Source of the DNA: Yoonia sp. I 8.24
Lineage (GTDB): Bacteria; Pseudomonadota; Alphaproteobacteria; Rhodobacterales; Rhodobacteraceae
DNA: 64,000 nt
NCBI RefSeq assembly: GCF_022096995.1
Contig: NZ_JACXGQ010000005.1
Coordinates: 248,001 to 312,000 of the forward strand
Direction: 5' to 3'
Shown: in pieces, positions 9,683 through 18,079 of the stretch
Numbering within the stretch: position 1 is the first letter of the stretch
Layout of the letters: every line of letters begins with the position of its first letter
Notes under the pieces: generated by a model
Database searches by the model: none
Seen by the model: only the letters and a program-made list of their open reading frames with translations
What the model was told of the DNA's origin: nothing
Translations under genes and position numbers: made by a program

Positions 9683-9713
9683 TTTTTCCATGCCCTCCAT
9701 CTAGGGTGCAATT

Positions 9714-10436
9714 ATGCGAATGCAAAGCGTGATCAGAGCAATTTACCCTGCGCAATGCGTCGCATGTGATGCGCAGACCGATTCAGAATTCGGCTTATGT
9801 GGGGCGTGCTGGCGCGAAACGCAGTTTATTGGCGGGGTGGTCTGCGATAGTTGCGGCACGCCTTTGCCCGGCGATGACCCCGGCGAAACTGTGCAATGCG
9901 ATGACTGCATGAAAATCGCGCGGCCCTGGGAACATGGCCGTGCGGCTTTGGTATACACAGGGGTTGGGCGGCGGTTGGTGCTGGGTCTGAAACACGGGGA
10001 TCGCACCGATCTGGCGCGGCCTGTTGCGATTTGGCTTGCGCGCGTGGCCCGACCGCTTTTGCGCGATGACACGGTTTTGGTGCCTGTTCCGTTGCATTGG
10101 CAACGCCGCGTGAAGCGGCGATACAATCAGGCCGCGTTGCTTACTTTGGCGCTGGGCCGCGGGTTGAATGTGCCAACCAGTGCAGATGCGCTTTTACGAC
10201 CCCAAAAGACCAAACCGCTTGAAGGACATAGCCGTGATGCCCGCTTTGCTGCGCTATCAAATGCGATCGTGCCGAATGCAAAACGCGCGGACACGATTGC
10301 AGGCAAATCGGTGCTCTTGATTGATGATGTGATGACCTCTGGCGCGACCCTCGCTGCTGCTACCGAAGCTGCGAAAACAGCAGGTGCCACAAACGTGTCA
10401 ATTGTTACGCTGGCAAGGGTGGTCAAAGACGCCTAA
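9714..10436 (+). CDS. ComF-family phosphoribosyltransferase-like protein
   Basis: 240 residues. Four CXXC-type pairs in the first 65 residues (CVACD, CGACW, CDSCG, CDDC) form the double zinc ribbon of ComF proteins. The PRPP-binding motif VLLIDDVMTSGATL lies near residues 199-212. In naturally competent bacteria ComF acts in DNA uptake; in Rhodobacteraceae the gene is near-universal and its role is uncertain. It is followed by grxC (30-base gap), a nitrilase and a MarR regulator, all closely spaced, and is divergent from the methyltransferase. Confidence 0.88.
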   Translation: MRMQSVIRAIYPAQCVACDAQTDSEFGLCGACWRETQFIGGVVCDSCGTPLPGDDPGETVQCDDCMKIARPWEHGRAALVYTGVGRRLVLGLKHGDRTDLARPVAIWLARVARPLLRDDTVLVPVPLHWQRRVKRRYNQAALLTLALGRGLNVPTSADALLRPQKTKPLEGHSRDARFAALSNAIVPNAKRADTIAGKSVLLIDDVMTSGATLAAATEAAKTAGATNVSIVTLARVVKDA

Positions 10437-10466
10437 ATACATCCAAACAAATTGAGGATGATATAG

Positions 10467-10724
10467 ATGAGCACTGTTGAGATTTACACAAAAGCCACCT
10501 GTGGGTTTTGCCACATGGCCAAACGGCTTTTATCCGCAAAGGGCGTCAGCTTTGCCGAAGTGGACATTCTTAAGCAGCCCAAACGCCGCCCAGAGATGAT
10601 CCAGCGTGCTAATGGGCGCAGCACAGTGCCGCAGATTTTCATCGGCGGAAAACACATTGGTGGGTGCGATGATCTTATGGCGCTTGATCGCAGTGGTAAA
10701 CTGGATGCTATGCTGACGGCATGA
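10467..10724 (+). CDS. grxC: Glutaredoxin 3
   Basis: 85 residues, the standard size. A dithiol thioredoxin-fold oxidoreductase that reduces disulfides using glutathione. The active site is Cys12-Gly-Phe-Cys15; the usual E. coli site is CPYC, and CGFC is the common alphaproteobacterial form. The glutathione-binding TVPQIFI cis-proline loop and the GGCDDL motif are present. The stop overlaps the start of the nitrilase gene by four bases (ATGA). Confidence 0.95.
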   Translation: MSTVEIYTKATCGFCHMAKRLLSAKGVSFAEVDILKQPKRRPEMIQRANGRSTVPQIFIGGKHIGGCDDLMALDRSGKLDAMLTA

Positions 10725-11551
10725 AAGCCGCATTACTCCAACTGAATTCCAGCGATGATCCCGCACAGAACTTGGCGGACACAGTCGCCTTGATCGACCG
10801 CGCAGCGGCGCAAGGGGCAGAGTTTGTTGCCACGCCAGAGGTCACAAACTGTATATCGATGGACCGGGATCATCAGCAGCGGGTTTTACAGCACGAAGCT
10901 GATGATCAAACACTGATCGGGCTGCGCGCGGCTGCAAAGGCGCATAGCATTTGGCTGTCAGTTGGGTCACTTGCATTGAAAACGGGTGATCCTGACGGGC
11001 GATTTGTCAATCGGTCTTTTGTGATTGATCCGTTTGGGGATGTCGTGGCGCGTTATGACAAGATCCACATGTTTGATGTCGCCGTGTCAGAAACGGAAAC
11101 CTACAAAGAATCCGCTGGCTATCGGCCGGGTACGCGTGCCGTGATTGCACAAACGCCTTTTGGGGTGCTGGGGCTCAGCATTTGTTTTGATTTACGGTTT
11201 CCTTATCTTTACCGCGCCTTAGCCCAAAGTGGCGCTGAGATTTTGTTGGTGCCTGCGGCGTTTTCGCCTGTCACGGGGGCGGCGCATTGGGAAACGCTAT
11301 TGCGTGCACGGGCGATTGAAACCGGATCCTACGTTTTGGCAGCCGCGCAAACGGGCGCACATGCGTCATCGACCGGGCGAATGCGCCAAACCTACGGGCA
11401 TTCGCTGGCTATCTCTCCGTGGGGCGAGGTATTGGCGGATTCCGGCACGTCGCCGGGAATCACGATGGTTGATATTGACCGGACAAAAGTGGCACAAAGC
11501 CGCAAACGTATTGCGGCTCTTGCATCTGACAGGGCTTTTGAAGGTCCATAA
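10721..11551 (+). CDS. Carbon-nitrogen hydrolase (nitrilase superfamily)
   Basis: 276 residues. The Glu-Lys-Cys triad is complete: Glu40 (TPEV), Lys114 (YDKIHMFD) and Cys155 (SICFDLRF). The DLRFP context and length resemble the NIT1/NIT2 branch (deaminated-glutathione or omega-amidase activity), which would fit its overlap with grxC. Exact substrate is inference. It overlaps grxC by four bases and the MarR gene by one base, so the three are translated as a unit. Confidence 0.88.
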   Translation: MKAALLQLNSSDDPAQNLADTVALIDRAAAQGAEFVATPEVTNCISMDRDHQQRVLQHEADDQTLIGLRAAAKAHSIWLSVGSLALKTGDPDGRFVNRSFVIDPFGDVVARYDKIHMFDVAVSETETYKESAGYRPGTRAVIAQTPFGVLGLSICFDLRFPYLYRALAQSGAEILLVPAAFSPVTGAAHWETLLRARAIETGSYVLAAAQTGAHASSTGRMRQTYGHSLAISPWGEVLADSGTSPGITMVDIDRTKVAQSRKRIAALASDRAFEGP

Positions 11552-11994
11552 TGTCTGAAAGCACTAAAAACCTTGCTGTATCGCTGTTTAGCGAAATTTT
11601 GGTCGTTGATCAGCTTGCGCGCGCAAGCGTGGCGCGGGTTTTACCCAAAGGGATGGAGCTTTCACATTTTTCGGTTCTGAACCAACTGGCGCATGCTGGC
11701 GTTGAACGCACCCCGGCGCAATTGGCCAAGACATTTCATCTGACCCGAGGCGCAATGACAAATACGCTTAATAAGCTAGAGCGCGCAGGCTGGGTGCATG
11801 TTCGCCCTGATTGGGATGATGCGCGTCGCAAATTGGTGGCGATTAGCCCCGCAGGCCAATCAGCGCGTGACGCTGCCTTGGATGTGATTGCTCCGCTCAT
11901 CGCCGAAGTCGTTACTACCGTTGGCGAAGAAAAAGTGCGCAGCGCTTTACCAGTTATGCGCGAAATGCGCCTTAAGCTGAGCGAGATCGACTAG
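11551..11994 (+). CDS. MarR-family transcriptional regulator
   Basis: 147 residues. A winged-helix dimer repressor: the recognition helix region reads TFHLTRGAMTNTLNKLERAGW, followed by the wing DWDDARRKLVAIS. MarR proteins usually sense small phenolic or oxidising ligands and control adjacent genes. It is the last gene of the comF-grxC-nitrilase run, so it may regulate that operon; no clear operator was found. Its last 23 bases overlap the convergent UDP-xylose synthase gene. Confidence 0.9.
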   Translation: MSESTKNLAVSLFSEILVVDQLARASVARVLPKGMELSHFSVLNQLAHAGVERTPAQLAKTFHLTRGAMTNTLNKLERAGWVHVRPDWDDARRKLVAISPAGQSARDAALDVIAPLIAEVVTTVGEEKVRSALPVMREMRLKLSEID

Positions 11995-12937
11995 CACTAT
12001 CGGTTTGCGCCAAGATCATTTGCGCCAACCCATCATCCAGCGCGACCCGCGGTGCCCACCCTAAGATTGATTGTGCTTTGGATATATCAGGGCAGCGACG
12101 AGTTGGATCATCAACGGGCCGCGGGTGAAATTCAATTGGTGTGTCGTGCCCAAAATATGCGTTCACGCGGGCTGCGATATGCCCGATTGTGACTTCATGG
12201 GGGTTCCCGATGTTGATCACTTCGCCCTTAGCGCCGGGTTCACTGGCAAGCCGCATCAACCCATCAACGGTATCTGAAACATAGCAAAAGCTGCGGGTTT
12301 GGCTGCCATCACCATGTATGGTCAATGCGCGATTTGCTTGGGCTTGCGCGATGAAATTTGGCAAGGCGCGGCCATCTTCGCGGGCCATGCCTGGCCCGTA
12401 GGTATTAAAAATGCGGGCGATGCGAATATTCGTCCCGTTATGTCGAAACGCATCCATCAGCAGTGTTTCGGCGGCACGCTTGCTTTCGTCGTAACAGGAT
12501 CGTGGCCCCACTGGGTTCACGTTGCCCCAATCAGATTCCTTTTGCGGATGTGACAGCGGGTCGCCATAAACTTCGCTGGTTGAGGCCTGAACAAAGCAGG
12601 CGCCGCACTGTTGCGCGTGATCAAGTAGGTTCGCAGTGCCATAGATATTGCTGCGCCATGTCTGCAGCGGATCAGCTTGATACTGCGGCGGCGATGCGGG
12701 GCTTGCCAGATTGAATACGACGTCGGCCTCTGGAAATGACCCAGCCGTTGCGATGTCGCGATCGGTGACGTTAAGCTGATGATTGCCTAGCAGTGCAACA
12801 CCTTCACGCGAACCGGTTGCAAAATTATCGACAACATTTACGCGCGCGCCCTGCACAATCAATGCCCGGACAAGATGCGTGCCGATGAACCCGGCACCAC
12901 CTGCAACCAGTACTGATTTGTTGGTCCAATATGTCAT
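11972..12937 (-). CDS. UDP-glucuronate decarboxylase (UDP-xylose synthase), SDR family
   Basis: 321 residues. It converts UDP-glucuronate to UDP-xylose. Features: NAD-binding GGAGFIG (13-19), catalytic STSEVYG (119-125) and Tyr149/Lys153 in CYDESKR. The distinctive UXS signatures are all present: LASPASPPQYQ, HPQKE, WGNVNPVGPRS and FNTYGPGM. These separate it from ordinary GalE-like epimerases. Start ATG overlaps the stop of the GT90 gene by four bases (ATGA), so the pair is co-translated; GT90 enzymes include xylosyltransferases, supporting UDP-xylose as product. The 3' end overlaps the MarR gene by 23 bases. No UDP-glucose dehydrogenase is in the window. Confidence 0.85.
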   Translation of the reverse strand: MTYWTNKSVLVAGGAGFIGTHLVRALIVQGARVNVVDNFATGSREGVALLGNHQLNVTDRDIATAGSFPEADVVFNLASPASPPQYQADPLQTWRSNIYGTANLLDHAQQCGACFVQASTSEVYGDPLSHPQKESDWGNVNPVGPRSCYDESKRAAETLLMDAFRHNGTNIRIARIFNTYGPGMAREDGRALPNFIAQAQANRALTIHGDGSQTRSFCYVSDTVDGLMRLASEPGAKGEVINIGNPHEVTIGHIAARVNAYFGHDTPIEFHPRPVDDPTRRCPDISKAQSILGWAPRVALDDGLAQMILAQTDSASRSRSA

Positions 12938-13962
12938 ATAGCGCCTTCTGTCGTGTTGATAATGTCCGCCGCAACGCGGGTTTCCGTTTCAAATGTCATC
13001 GCCCGAGCAACGTCCTGGCCAGCCGCCGCAATGGCACGTGCCTTGTCTGGATTGGATTTCACCCAGTCTACGTTTGCTGCTAAATCAGACATATCAGCGC
13101 TGATTGGTACGTAATGTTCCCACGCGGTTAGCTTGTGGTAGTACCATTGCCGAAACCCAAATTGGCTGTCGACCTTTAGCACGCAACACCCGAGTTTGAG
13201 CCGTTGCAAGAAATTGCACCACGCGTTTGTATATCCATCGATATCAATGGCATATTTCATGCCGCCCCAATCATGGGTGGGGATATATTCCCCGATCAGC
13301 CCAGCGCTTGCGAGTGGGCCATGGACCACTTCACCAACACCATCTACGAACCTAAAATTGACCCCTAATGCCTTGCATTTTTGCGCCATGCGGAGGCGCT
13401 GTTTTACACCAGGGTTGTCTTGCAACGCTGGATCAAGCGAATACAGGCCGGGATTGTTGACGCGGCCGCGCCAAATAATTTCGTCGGAACGATCACCCCA
13501 ATCTTGGGCTTGCGTCGCTGCAAACTTATCTGTTTCTGCGTAGCCGCCAGCGCGGAAAAAATGCGGATCAGGTAGCGGGACCACGTCAGGGCTATTGCTG
13601 CAATACGCGTAGTGCGCAGTAGAGGCGAGATCGCCATCAGATCCATTTACGGTGATAGACTTAACCGATGGGTCCGCATGTTGAAACCAATGCATCGCCG
13701 CCGAAAACCGCGCGGAATTCGAGAAAGTCGCGAAATCTGTGGCCTGGGCACGGATTCTGATGCATTGCCCTGTTCCGTCGCGCGACAGCATAAAATCAGT
13801 TCCACCTTCAAGTTCGTCAGAACGAGAAATGATTACCGATGGCGGCACAACTCCAGAAAGGGCGTACTCATCCAGCACAGCGCTGGTCAGCCGAGCTCTG
13901 AGTTTGTTTTCGTTGTATCGATCTAAACGACGATGGTTCCAAGATTTGATGGTTTGGAGCAA
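12934..13962 (-). CDS. Glycosyltransferase family 90 (Cap10-like)
   Basis: 342 residues starting at a TTG; no ATG lies in frame before residue 58, and the basic N-terminus looks genuine. The family pattern is EIIWRGR (161-167), KYAIDIDG (236-243) and WEHYVPI (281-287), matching GT90, which includes the cryptococcal Cap10/Cxt1 xylosyltransferases and bacterial LPS-modifying enzymes. No signal peptide or membrane helix, so it probably acts at the cytoplasmic face. It precedes and overlaps the UDP-xylose synthase, making xylose transfer to a surface glycan the favoured role; that is inference. Confidence 0.8.
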   Translation of the reverse strand: MLQTIKSWNHRRLDRYNENKLRARLTSAVLDEYALSGVVPPSVIISRSDELEGGTDFMLSRDGTGQCIRIRAQATDFATFSNSARFSAAMHWFQHADPSVKSITVNGSDGDLASTAHYAYCSNSPDVVPLPDPHFFRAGGYAETDKFAATQAQDWGDRSDEIIWRGRVNNPGLYSLDPALQDNPGVKQRLRMAQKCKALGVNFRFVDGVGEVVHGPLASAGLIGEYIPTHDWGGMKYAIDIDGYTNAWCNFLQRLKLGCCVLKVDSQFGFRQWYYHKLTAWEHYVPISADMSDLAANVDWVKSNPDKARAIAAAGQDVARAMTFETETRVAADIINTTEGAI

Positions 13963-14029
13963 ATGAAAAATCTTTCAAACTGGCGACTAATGCCTAAACC
14001 TACATCGGGCTTGCTTCAGATGTGTAGTG

Positions 14030-14776
14030 TTAAGCTGTGGCTTTCAGTGCCGTTGTGACATAATTCACTGATAGATCGCGGTCAGAGATCGACCAGGTGA
14101 ATTGTGCAAAGTTAAAGACAAACCCTTTGCGGTCGACCGGCGTAAGGCCAGCGTTTTCTATCAGCTTGTACAGCTCATCGGGTGTGATGAATTTTGCCCA
14201 CTCATGTGTGCCTTTGGGAAGCCACCGCATGATCCATTCGGCCCCGATAATTGCCATGCCAAAGGACTTTGGGTTGCGATTGATGGTTGAACAAATCTGG
14301 ATGCCACCCGGCTTTAGCAGCTGTTGGCAGGCGGTCAAAAACCCGAGCGGGTCTGCCACGTGCTCGATGACTTCCATGTTAAGAACGACATCAAATTGTT
14401 CCCCATCCGCAGCAAGCGCTTCGGCAGTCACAAAACGATAATCGATGTCTAGCCCGGATTGTGCAGCGTGGACTTTGGCCACAGAGATGTTGCGCTCTGC
14501 TGCATCTGCCCCGACAATTGTTGCGCCCAACCGCGCCATTGGTTCACAAAGCAGCCCGCCACCACAACCGATATCAAGGATGCGCAACCCTTTGAATGGG
14601 TTCGGCTTGGTCAGATCACGCCCGAATTCAGCGGCAATTTGACTGGTGATATAGTCCAACCGGACCGGATTCATCATGTGCAAGGGCTTGAATTTCCCGT
14701 TCAAATCCCACCACTCTGCGGCCATTGCTTCGAATTTGGCGATCTCGGATGGGTCGACGGTATTGGTGGCAGACAT
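14030..14776 (-). CDS. ubiG: Ubiquinone biosynthesis O-methyltransferase
   Basis: 248 residues from the ATG at 14776 ([12 protein letters not shown]). A longer in-frame ATG at 14833 would run into the divergent peptidase gene. UbiG performs both O-methylations of ubiquinone synthesis. Typical features: [20 protein letters not shown] near the N-terminus, SAM motif DIGCGGGLL, and [12 protein letters not shown]. It is a single gene divergent from the prolyl aminopeptidase, with 49 bases between the chosen starts. Confidence 0.93.
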   Translation of the reverse strand: MSATNTVDPSEIAKFEAMAAEWWDLNGKFKPLHMMNPVRLDYITSQIAAEFGRDLTKPNPFKGLRILDIGCGGGLLCEPMARLGATIVGADAAERNISVAKVHAAQSGLDIDYRFVTAEALAADGEQFDVVLNMEVIEHVADPLGFLTACQQLLKPGGIQICSTINRNPKSFGMAIIGAEWIMRWLPKGTHEWAKFITPDELYKLIENAGLTPVDRKGFVFNFAQFTWSISDRDLSVNYVTTALKATA

Positions 14777-14825
14777 GTGCTGGCTCCGGATGGTCAGTGC
14801 GTTATACGTGGGATATAGGATGATT

Positions 14826-15821
14826 ATGGACAAAACCGTAGGGCATAAAAGCGCATACGCGTATCTTTATCCAGCTTTGGACCCGTTTGATCGCCGTATG
14901 CTAGATGTGGGCGGCGGGCATAATGTTTATGTTGAACAATGCGGCAATCCGAATGGCATTCCGGTGGTGGTGTTGCATGGCGGGCCGGGCGGCGGTTGTA
15001 GCCCAGCAATGCGCCGTTATTTTGATCCATCAATCTACCGGATTGTCCTTTTTGATCAGCGAGGTTGCGGAAAATCACGGCCCCATGCCAGCGTTGTTGC
15101 GAATACCACCTGGCATTTGGTGGCGGATATTGAATTGATCCGGCAAACCCTTGGTATCGATGATTGGGTCGTCTTTGGCGGAAGTTGGGGGGCGACGCTG
15201 GCGTTGATCTATGCGCAAGCCTATCCTGAAAACGTGCGCGCCTTGGTTTTGCGCGGCGTGTTCTTGATGACCCAGCCAGAGCTTGATTGGTTTTATGGCG
15301 GCGGCGCGGGCCGATTTTGGCCAGAGCTTTGGGATCGCTTTGCATCATTGGTTCCCGTAGATGAGCGTGATGATTTTGTAGCGGCCTATCACAGACGTCT
15401 TTTCAGCGGTGATCACGCAGAAGAAGTGAAATACGCGCGCGCATGGACGGCGTGGGAAAATGCGCTTGCCGCGATTGGAAGCGACGGAATGACAGGTGAT
15501 GCCCCCGCTGAGTACGCACGCGCCTTTGCACGGCTCGAAAACCATTATTTCGTAAACGGTGGTTTTTTGGACAAATCACAACAAATTTTACACCCAGACC
15601 AAATAGCTAAAATCGCGCATATTCCCGGCGTGATTGTTCAGGGGCGATACGATATGATTTGTCCGCCGGATTCTGCGCACAAACTTTCGAAATTATGGGC
15701 GAATTCGCACCTAATTATGGTTGCGCGCGCTGGGCATGCATTGTCAGAACCAGCGATTAGTGCGGCTCTTGTTCACTGCATGGATCGTTACAATTCCGCA
15801 CAATCTTTCACCGGGCTTTAG
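14826..15821 (+). CDS. pip: Prolyl aminopeptidase (proline iminopeptidase)
   Basis: 331 residues from the ATG at 14826, which has AGGA five bases upstream; an ATG at 14820 overlaps that site. It releases N-terminal proline from peptides in the cytoplasm. Alpha/beta-hydrolase landmarks: oxyanion HGGPGGG (51-57), DQRGCGKS (77-84), nucleophile Ser120 in GGSWGATL, and a C-terminal GRYDMICP with the catalytic aspartate and the RAGHALSE histidine. It lies just before a peptide ABC importer on the same strand, so the products could be co-used, but about 70 bases separate them. Confidence 0.93.
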   Translation: MDKTVGHKSAYAYLYPALDPFDRRMLDVGGGHNVYVEQCGNPNGIPVVVLHGGPGGGCSPAMRRYFDPSIYRIVLFDQRGCGKSRPHASVVANTTWHLVADIELIRQTLGIDDWVVFGGSWGATLALIYAQAYPENVRALVLRGVFLMTQPELDWFYGGGAGRFWPELWDRFASLVPVDERDDFVAAYHRRLFSGDHAEEVKYARAWTAWENALAAIGSDGMTGDAPAEYARAFARLENHYFVNGGFLDKSQQILHPDQIAKIAHIPGVIVQGRYDMICPPDSAHKLSKLWANSHLIMVARAGHALSEPAISAALVHCMDRYNSAQSFTGL

Positions 15822-15822
15822 A

Positions 15823-15871
15823 GTTTACAAGGGTTTACAAGTTGTTTCACGCCGTTAAGGTGTCGCTTAAC
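15823..15871. promoter_or_regulatory. Tandem and inverted repeats upstream of the peptide importer operon
   Basis: GTTTACAAG occurs twice with starts ten bases apart (15823-15831 and 15833-15841), one helical turn. It is followed by a perfect 6-bp inverted repeat, GTTAAG (15854-15859) and CTTAAC (15866-15871), about 20 bases before the start of the first permease gene. The arrangement looks like an operator region. Regulator unknown. Confidence 0.4.
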
Positions 15872-15890
15872 CAATTGGGAATGCGATACT

Positions 15891-16883
15891 TTGCACACCG
15901 TCCTTAAGATTATCTTGCAGCGTCTCGCGCTGGGTTTGATCACTTTGCTGATCGTTTCCGTGGTCATTTTTGTCGCTGTGAACATGTTACCGGGGGATTT
16001 TGCGCAAGCGATCCTTGGCCAAGGCGCAACAGAAGAATCTGTCGCAGCAATCCGGCGTGATCTGGGTTTGGACCAACCACTTGTGACACGTTATTTTGGC
16101 TGGCTGGCTGGTGTTGTGCAGGGTGACTTTGGGTCCAGTTTTGCAAGCGCAAACGCAGCCAGTTTCAGCGGAACCTCTTCGGGGGTCACCACGGTGGCGC
16201 AACAAATCGCGCCGCGCTTTGCCAATACGATGTTCCTTGCTGCGGTCACGGCGGCATTTGCCGTGCCACTTGCTGTGGGGCTGGGGGTCTTGGCGGCGCT
16301 TTACCGGAATTCAGTGTTTGATCGGGCGGCTAATATTTTCACGCTAACGTCAATCTCAAGCCCAGAGTTCTTTCTCGCCTATGTGTTGATTTTGTTTCTG
16401 GCGGTGCTGAACCCAATTTTCCCGTCACTGTCGAATATCTATGATGGGATGGCGTTTAGTGAACGATTGAACAAATCTATGTTGCCGGCGCTTGTGCTAA
16501 CCCTAGTGGTAACGGCGCATATGATGCGGATGACGCGGGCCGCAATTATTAACTTGCTTGCTAGCCCATATATCGAAATGGCGCGGCTCAAGGGGATGTC
16601 GCCGATGCGCGTGATTGTGAAACACGCGCTACCAAATGCACTTGCGCCAATCATCAACGTGGTTGCGTTGAACCTCGCCTATTTGATTACAGGTGTTGTC
16701 GTAGTTGAGGTGGTGTTCGTCTATCCGGGCATCGGTCAACTATTCGTGGACAGTGTGAAGACACGCGATATTCCTGTGGTACAAGCCTGCTGCATGATCT
16801 TTGCCGCCGCGTATATTCTTTTGAACCTGACGGCTGACATTATGTCGATCCTGTCCAACCCACGTCTGAGGCACCCGAAATGA
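15891..16883 (+). CDS. Peptide/oligopeptide ABC transporter permease (DppB-like)
   Basis: 330 residues beginning at TTG; GGGA lies ten bases upstream and no in-frame ATG is available nearby. Six predicted helices and the typical DppB start (LKIILQRLALGLITLL, then NMLPGDFAQ). The ATPase-docking EAA loop reads MARLKGMSPMRVIVKHALPNA. It forms the membrane channel with the next permease for import of peptides or related solutes. First gene of a four-gene operon. Confidence 0.9.
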   Translation: MHTVLKIILQRLALGLITLLIVSVVIFVAVNMLPGDFAQAILGQGATEESVAAIRRDLGLDQPLVTRYFGWLAGVVQGDFGSSFASANAASFSGTSSGVTTVAQQIAPRFANTMFLAAVTAAFAVPLAVGLGVLAALYRNSVFDRAANIFTLTSISSPEFFLAYVLILFLAVLNPIFPSLSNIYDGMAFSERLNKSMLPALVLTLVVTAHMMRMTRAAIINLLASPYIEMARLKGMSPMRVIVKHALPNALAPIINVVALNLAYLITGVVVVEVVFVYPGIGQLFVDSVKTRDIPVVQACCMIFAAAYILLNLTADIMSILSNPRLRHPK

Positions 16884-18079
16884 TCTTATGGATTGTAGCG
16901 ACATTGGTCGGCATGGGCGCATTGGCGTGGACCTTCCGTTTTGCGGGTCAGCAAGTGACAGGGCAAACGCCCAAGTTTCGCGATATGCCGTTTGGGGTGG
17001 CTTACGGCTATATTGTCGCCGTCCTTGTTCTGGGTTGGCTAGTATGGGCCTATATACAAGGCCGCAGCAGCGATCCGGCGATTGCGAATAAATTCTTCTT
17101 TTTGCGGATCGGTATCGAAGGGTTCATCATCTTTGCGATTGCCGCGTGGTTGTTTCGGACCGCAGGGCGCGCTGTTGGGACCGTATGGTCACGCAAAATG
17201 TTCCGCGATATGCCATTAACAGCCTCGTTTGGCGTTATGATTATTTTGATTTACGCAATTTTGGCGATCTTCGCCGGATTGCTGGCACCCTATGGCCAAG
17301 AACAAATTATCCCCGGTGTTGCAGCTAATATCACCCCGGGTGGTGATCCTGCGCTGGGCGGCAACCCCGACTTTCCTTTGGGTACGGACCAAATTGGGCG
17401 CGATATCCTGAGCCGGTTGATTTACGGCGCACAAAACACCGTTGGCATCGCCTTTGCGACGACCCTTCTAGCCTTCTTTCTTGGCGGCACGTTTGGCTTT
17501 CTGGCAGCGACCTTTGGCGGTTGGTTGGATCAAATTTTATCGCGCTTGGTCGATGTGCTGATGGCCATTCCATCGCTGATCTTTGCGCTGTTGTTGATGA
17601 CAATCGCGAGCGTTTGGGCCCCGCAATTGGGTATTCCACTGACCGTGTTTATGGTGCTGATCATCGCGGTGATTGATAGCACGCGTGTCTTCCGTCTTTC
17701 GCGCGCCGTTGGGCAAAACATCGTTGTGATGGATTACATCGAGGCCGCAAAACTGCGTGGCGAGGGTTTTGGATATATCATCTTCAAAGAAATCCTTCCC
17801 AACGCAACGGCGCCGTTGCTTGCCGAATTTGGTTTGCGTTTTTGCTTTGTGTTTTTGACCATCGCGGCGTTGTCGTTCTTGGGTGTTGGTATCCAACCAC
17901 CGCTGGCCGATTGGGGAACCATGGTGCGCGACCTTGGCGGTTTTGTGAACTATGCGCAGTTTGCGCCGCTGGCGGCCACAGCGCCACTTTTGGCGGCGGG
18001 TGCAATTGCACTGCTAACGGTAGCGGTGAACTTTGTGGTGGACTGGATGCTGTATAAATCTTCGGGGCTCAAAGAATGA
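16880..18079 (+). CDS. Peptide/oligopeptide ABC transporter permease (DppC-like) with duplicated N-terminal segment
   Basis: 399 residues, about 100 longer than typical DppC permeases. The C-terminal two thirds carry the usual features (GTDQIGRDILSRL near 170, EAA loop EAAKLRGEGFGYIIFKEILP). The N-terminal extension adds about three membrane helices and contains a repeat: a W-x-FR-x-AG segment followed by FRDMP occurs at residues 17-37 and again at 90-112, the second copy leading into the normal first helix. The start overlaps the DppB-like stop by four bases. Function otherwise as the partner permease. Confidence 0.88.
   Translation: MILWIVATLVGMGALAWTFRFAGQQVTGQTPKFRDMPFGVAYGYIVAVLVLGWLVWAYIQGRSSDPAIANKFFFLRIGIEGFIIFAIAAWLFRTAGRAVGTVWSRKMFRDMPLTASFGVMIILIYAILAIFAGLLAPYGQEQIIPGVAANITPGGDPALGGNPDFPLGTDQIGRDILSRLIYGAQNTVGIAFATTLLAFFLGGTFGFLAATFGGWLDQILSRLVDVLMAIPSLIFALLLMTIASVWAPQLGIPLTVFMVLIIAVIDSTRVFRLSRAVGQNIVVMDYIEAAKLRGEGFGYIIFKEILPNATAPLLAEFGLRFCFVFLTIAALSFLGVGIQPPLADWGTMVRDLGGFVNYAQFAPLAATAPLLAAGAIALLTVAVNFVVDWMLYKSSGLKE

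Noticed and set aside
15854..15871. Possible CtrA site near the importer operon
   Set aside because: Spacing between the TTAA elements is eight, not seven, bases; better read as an inverted repeat.
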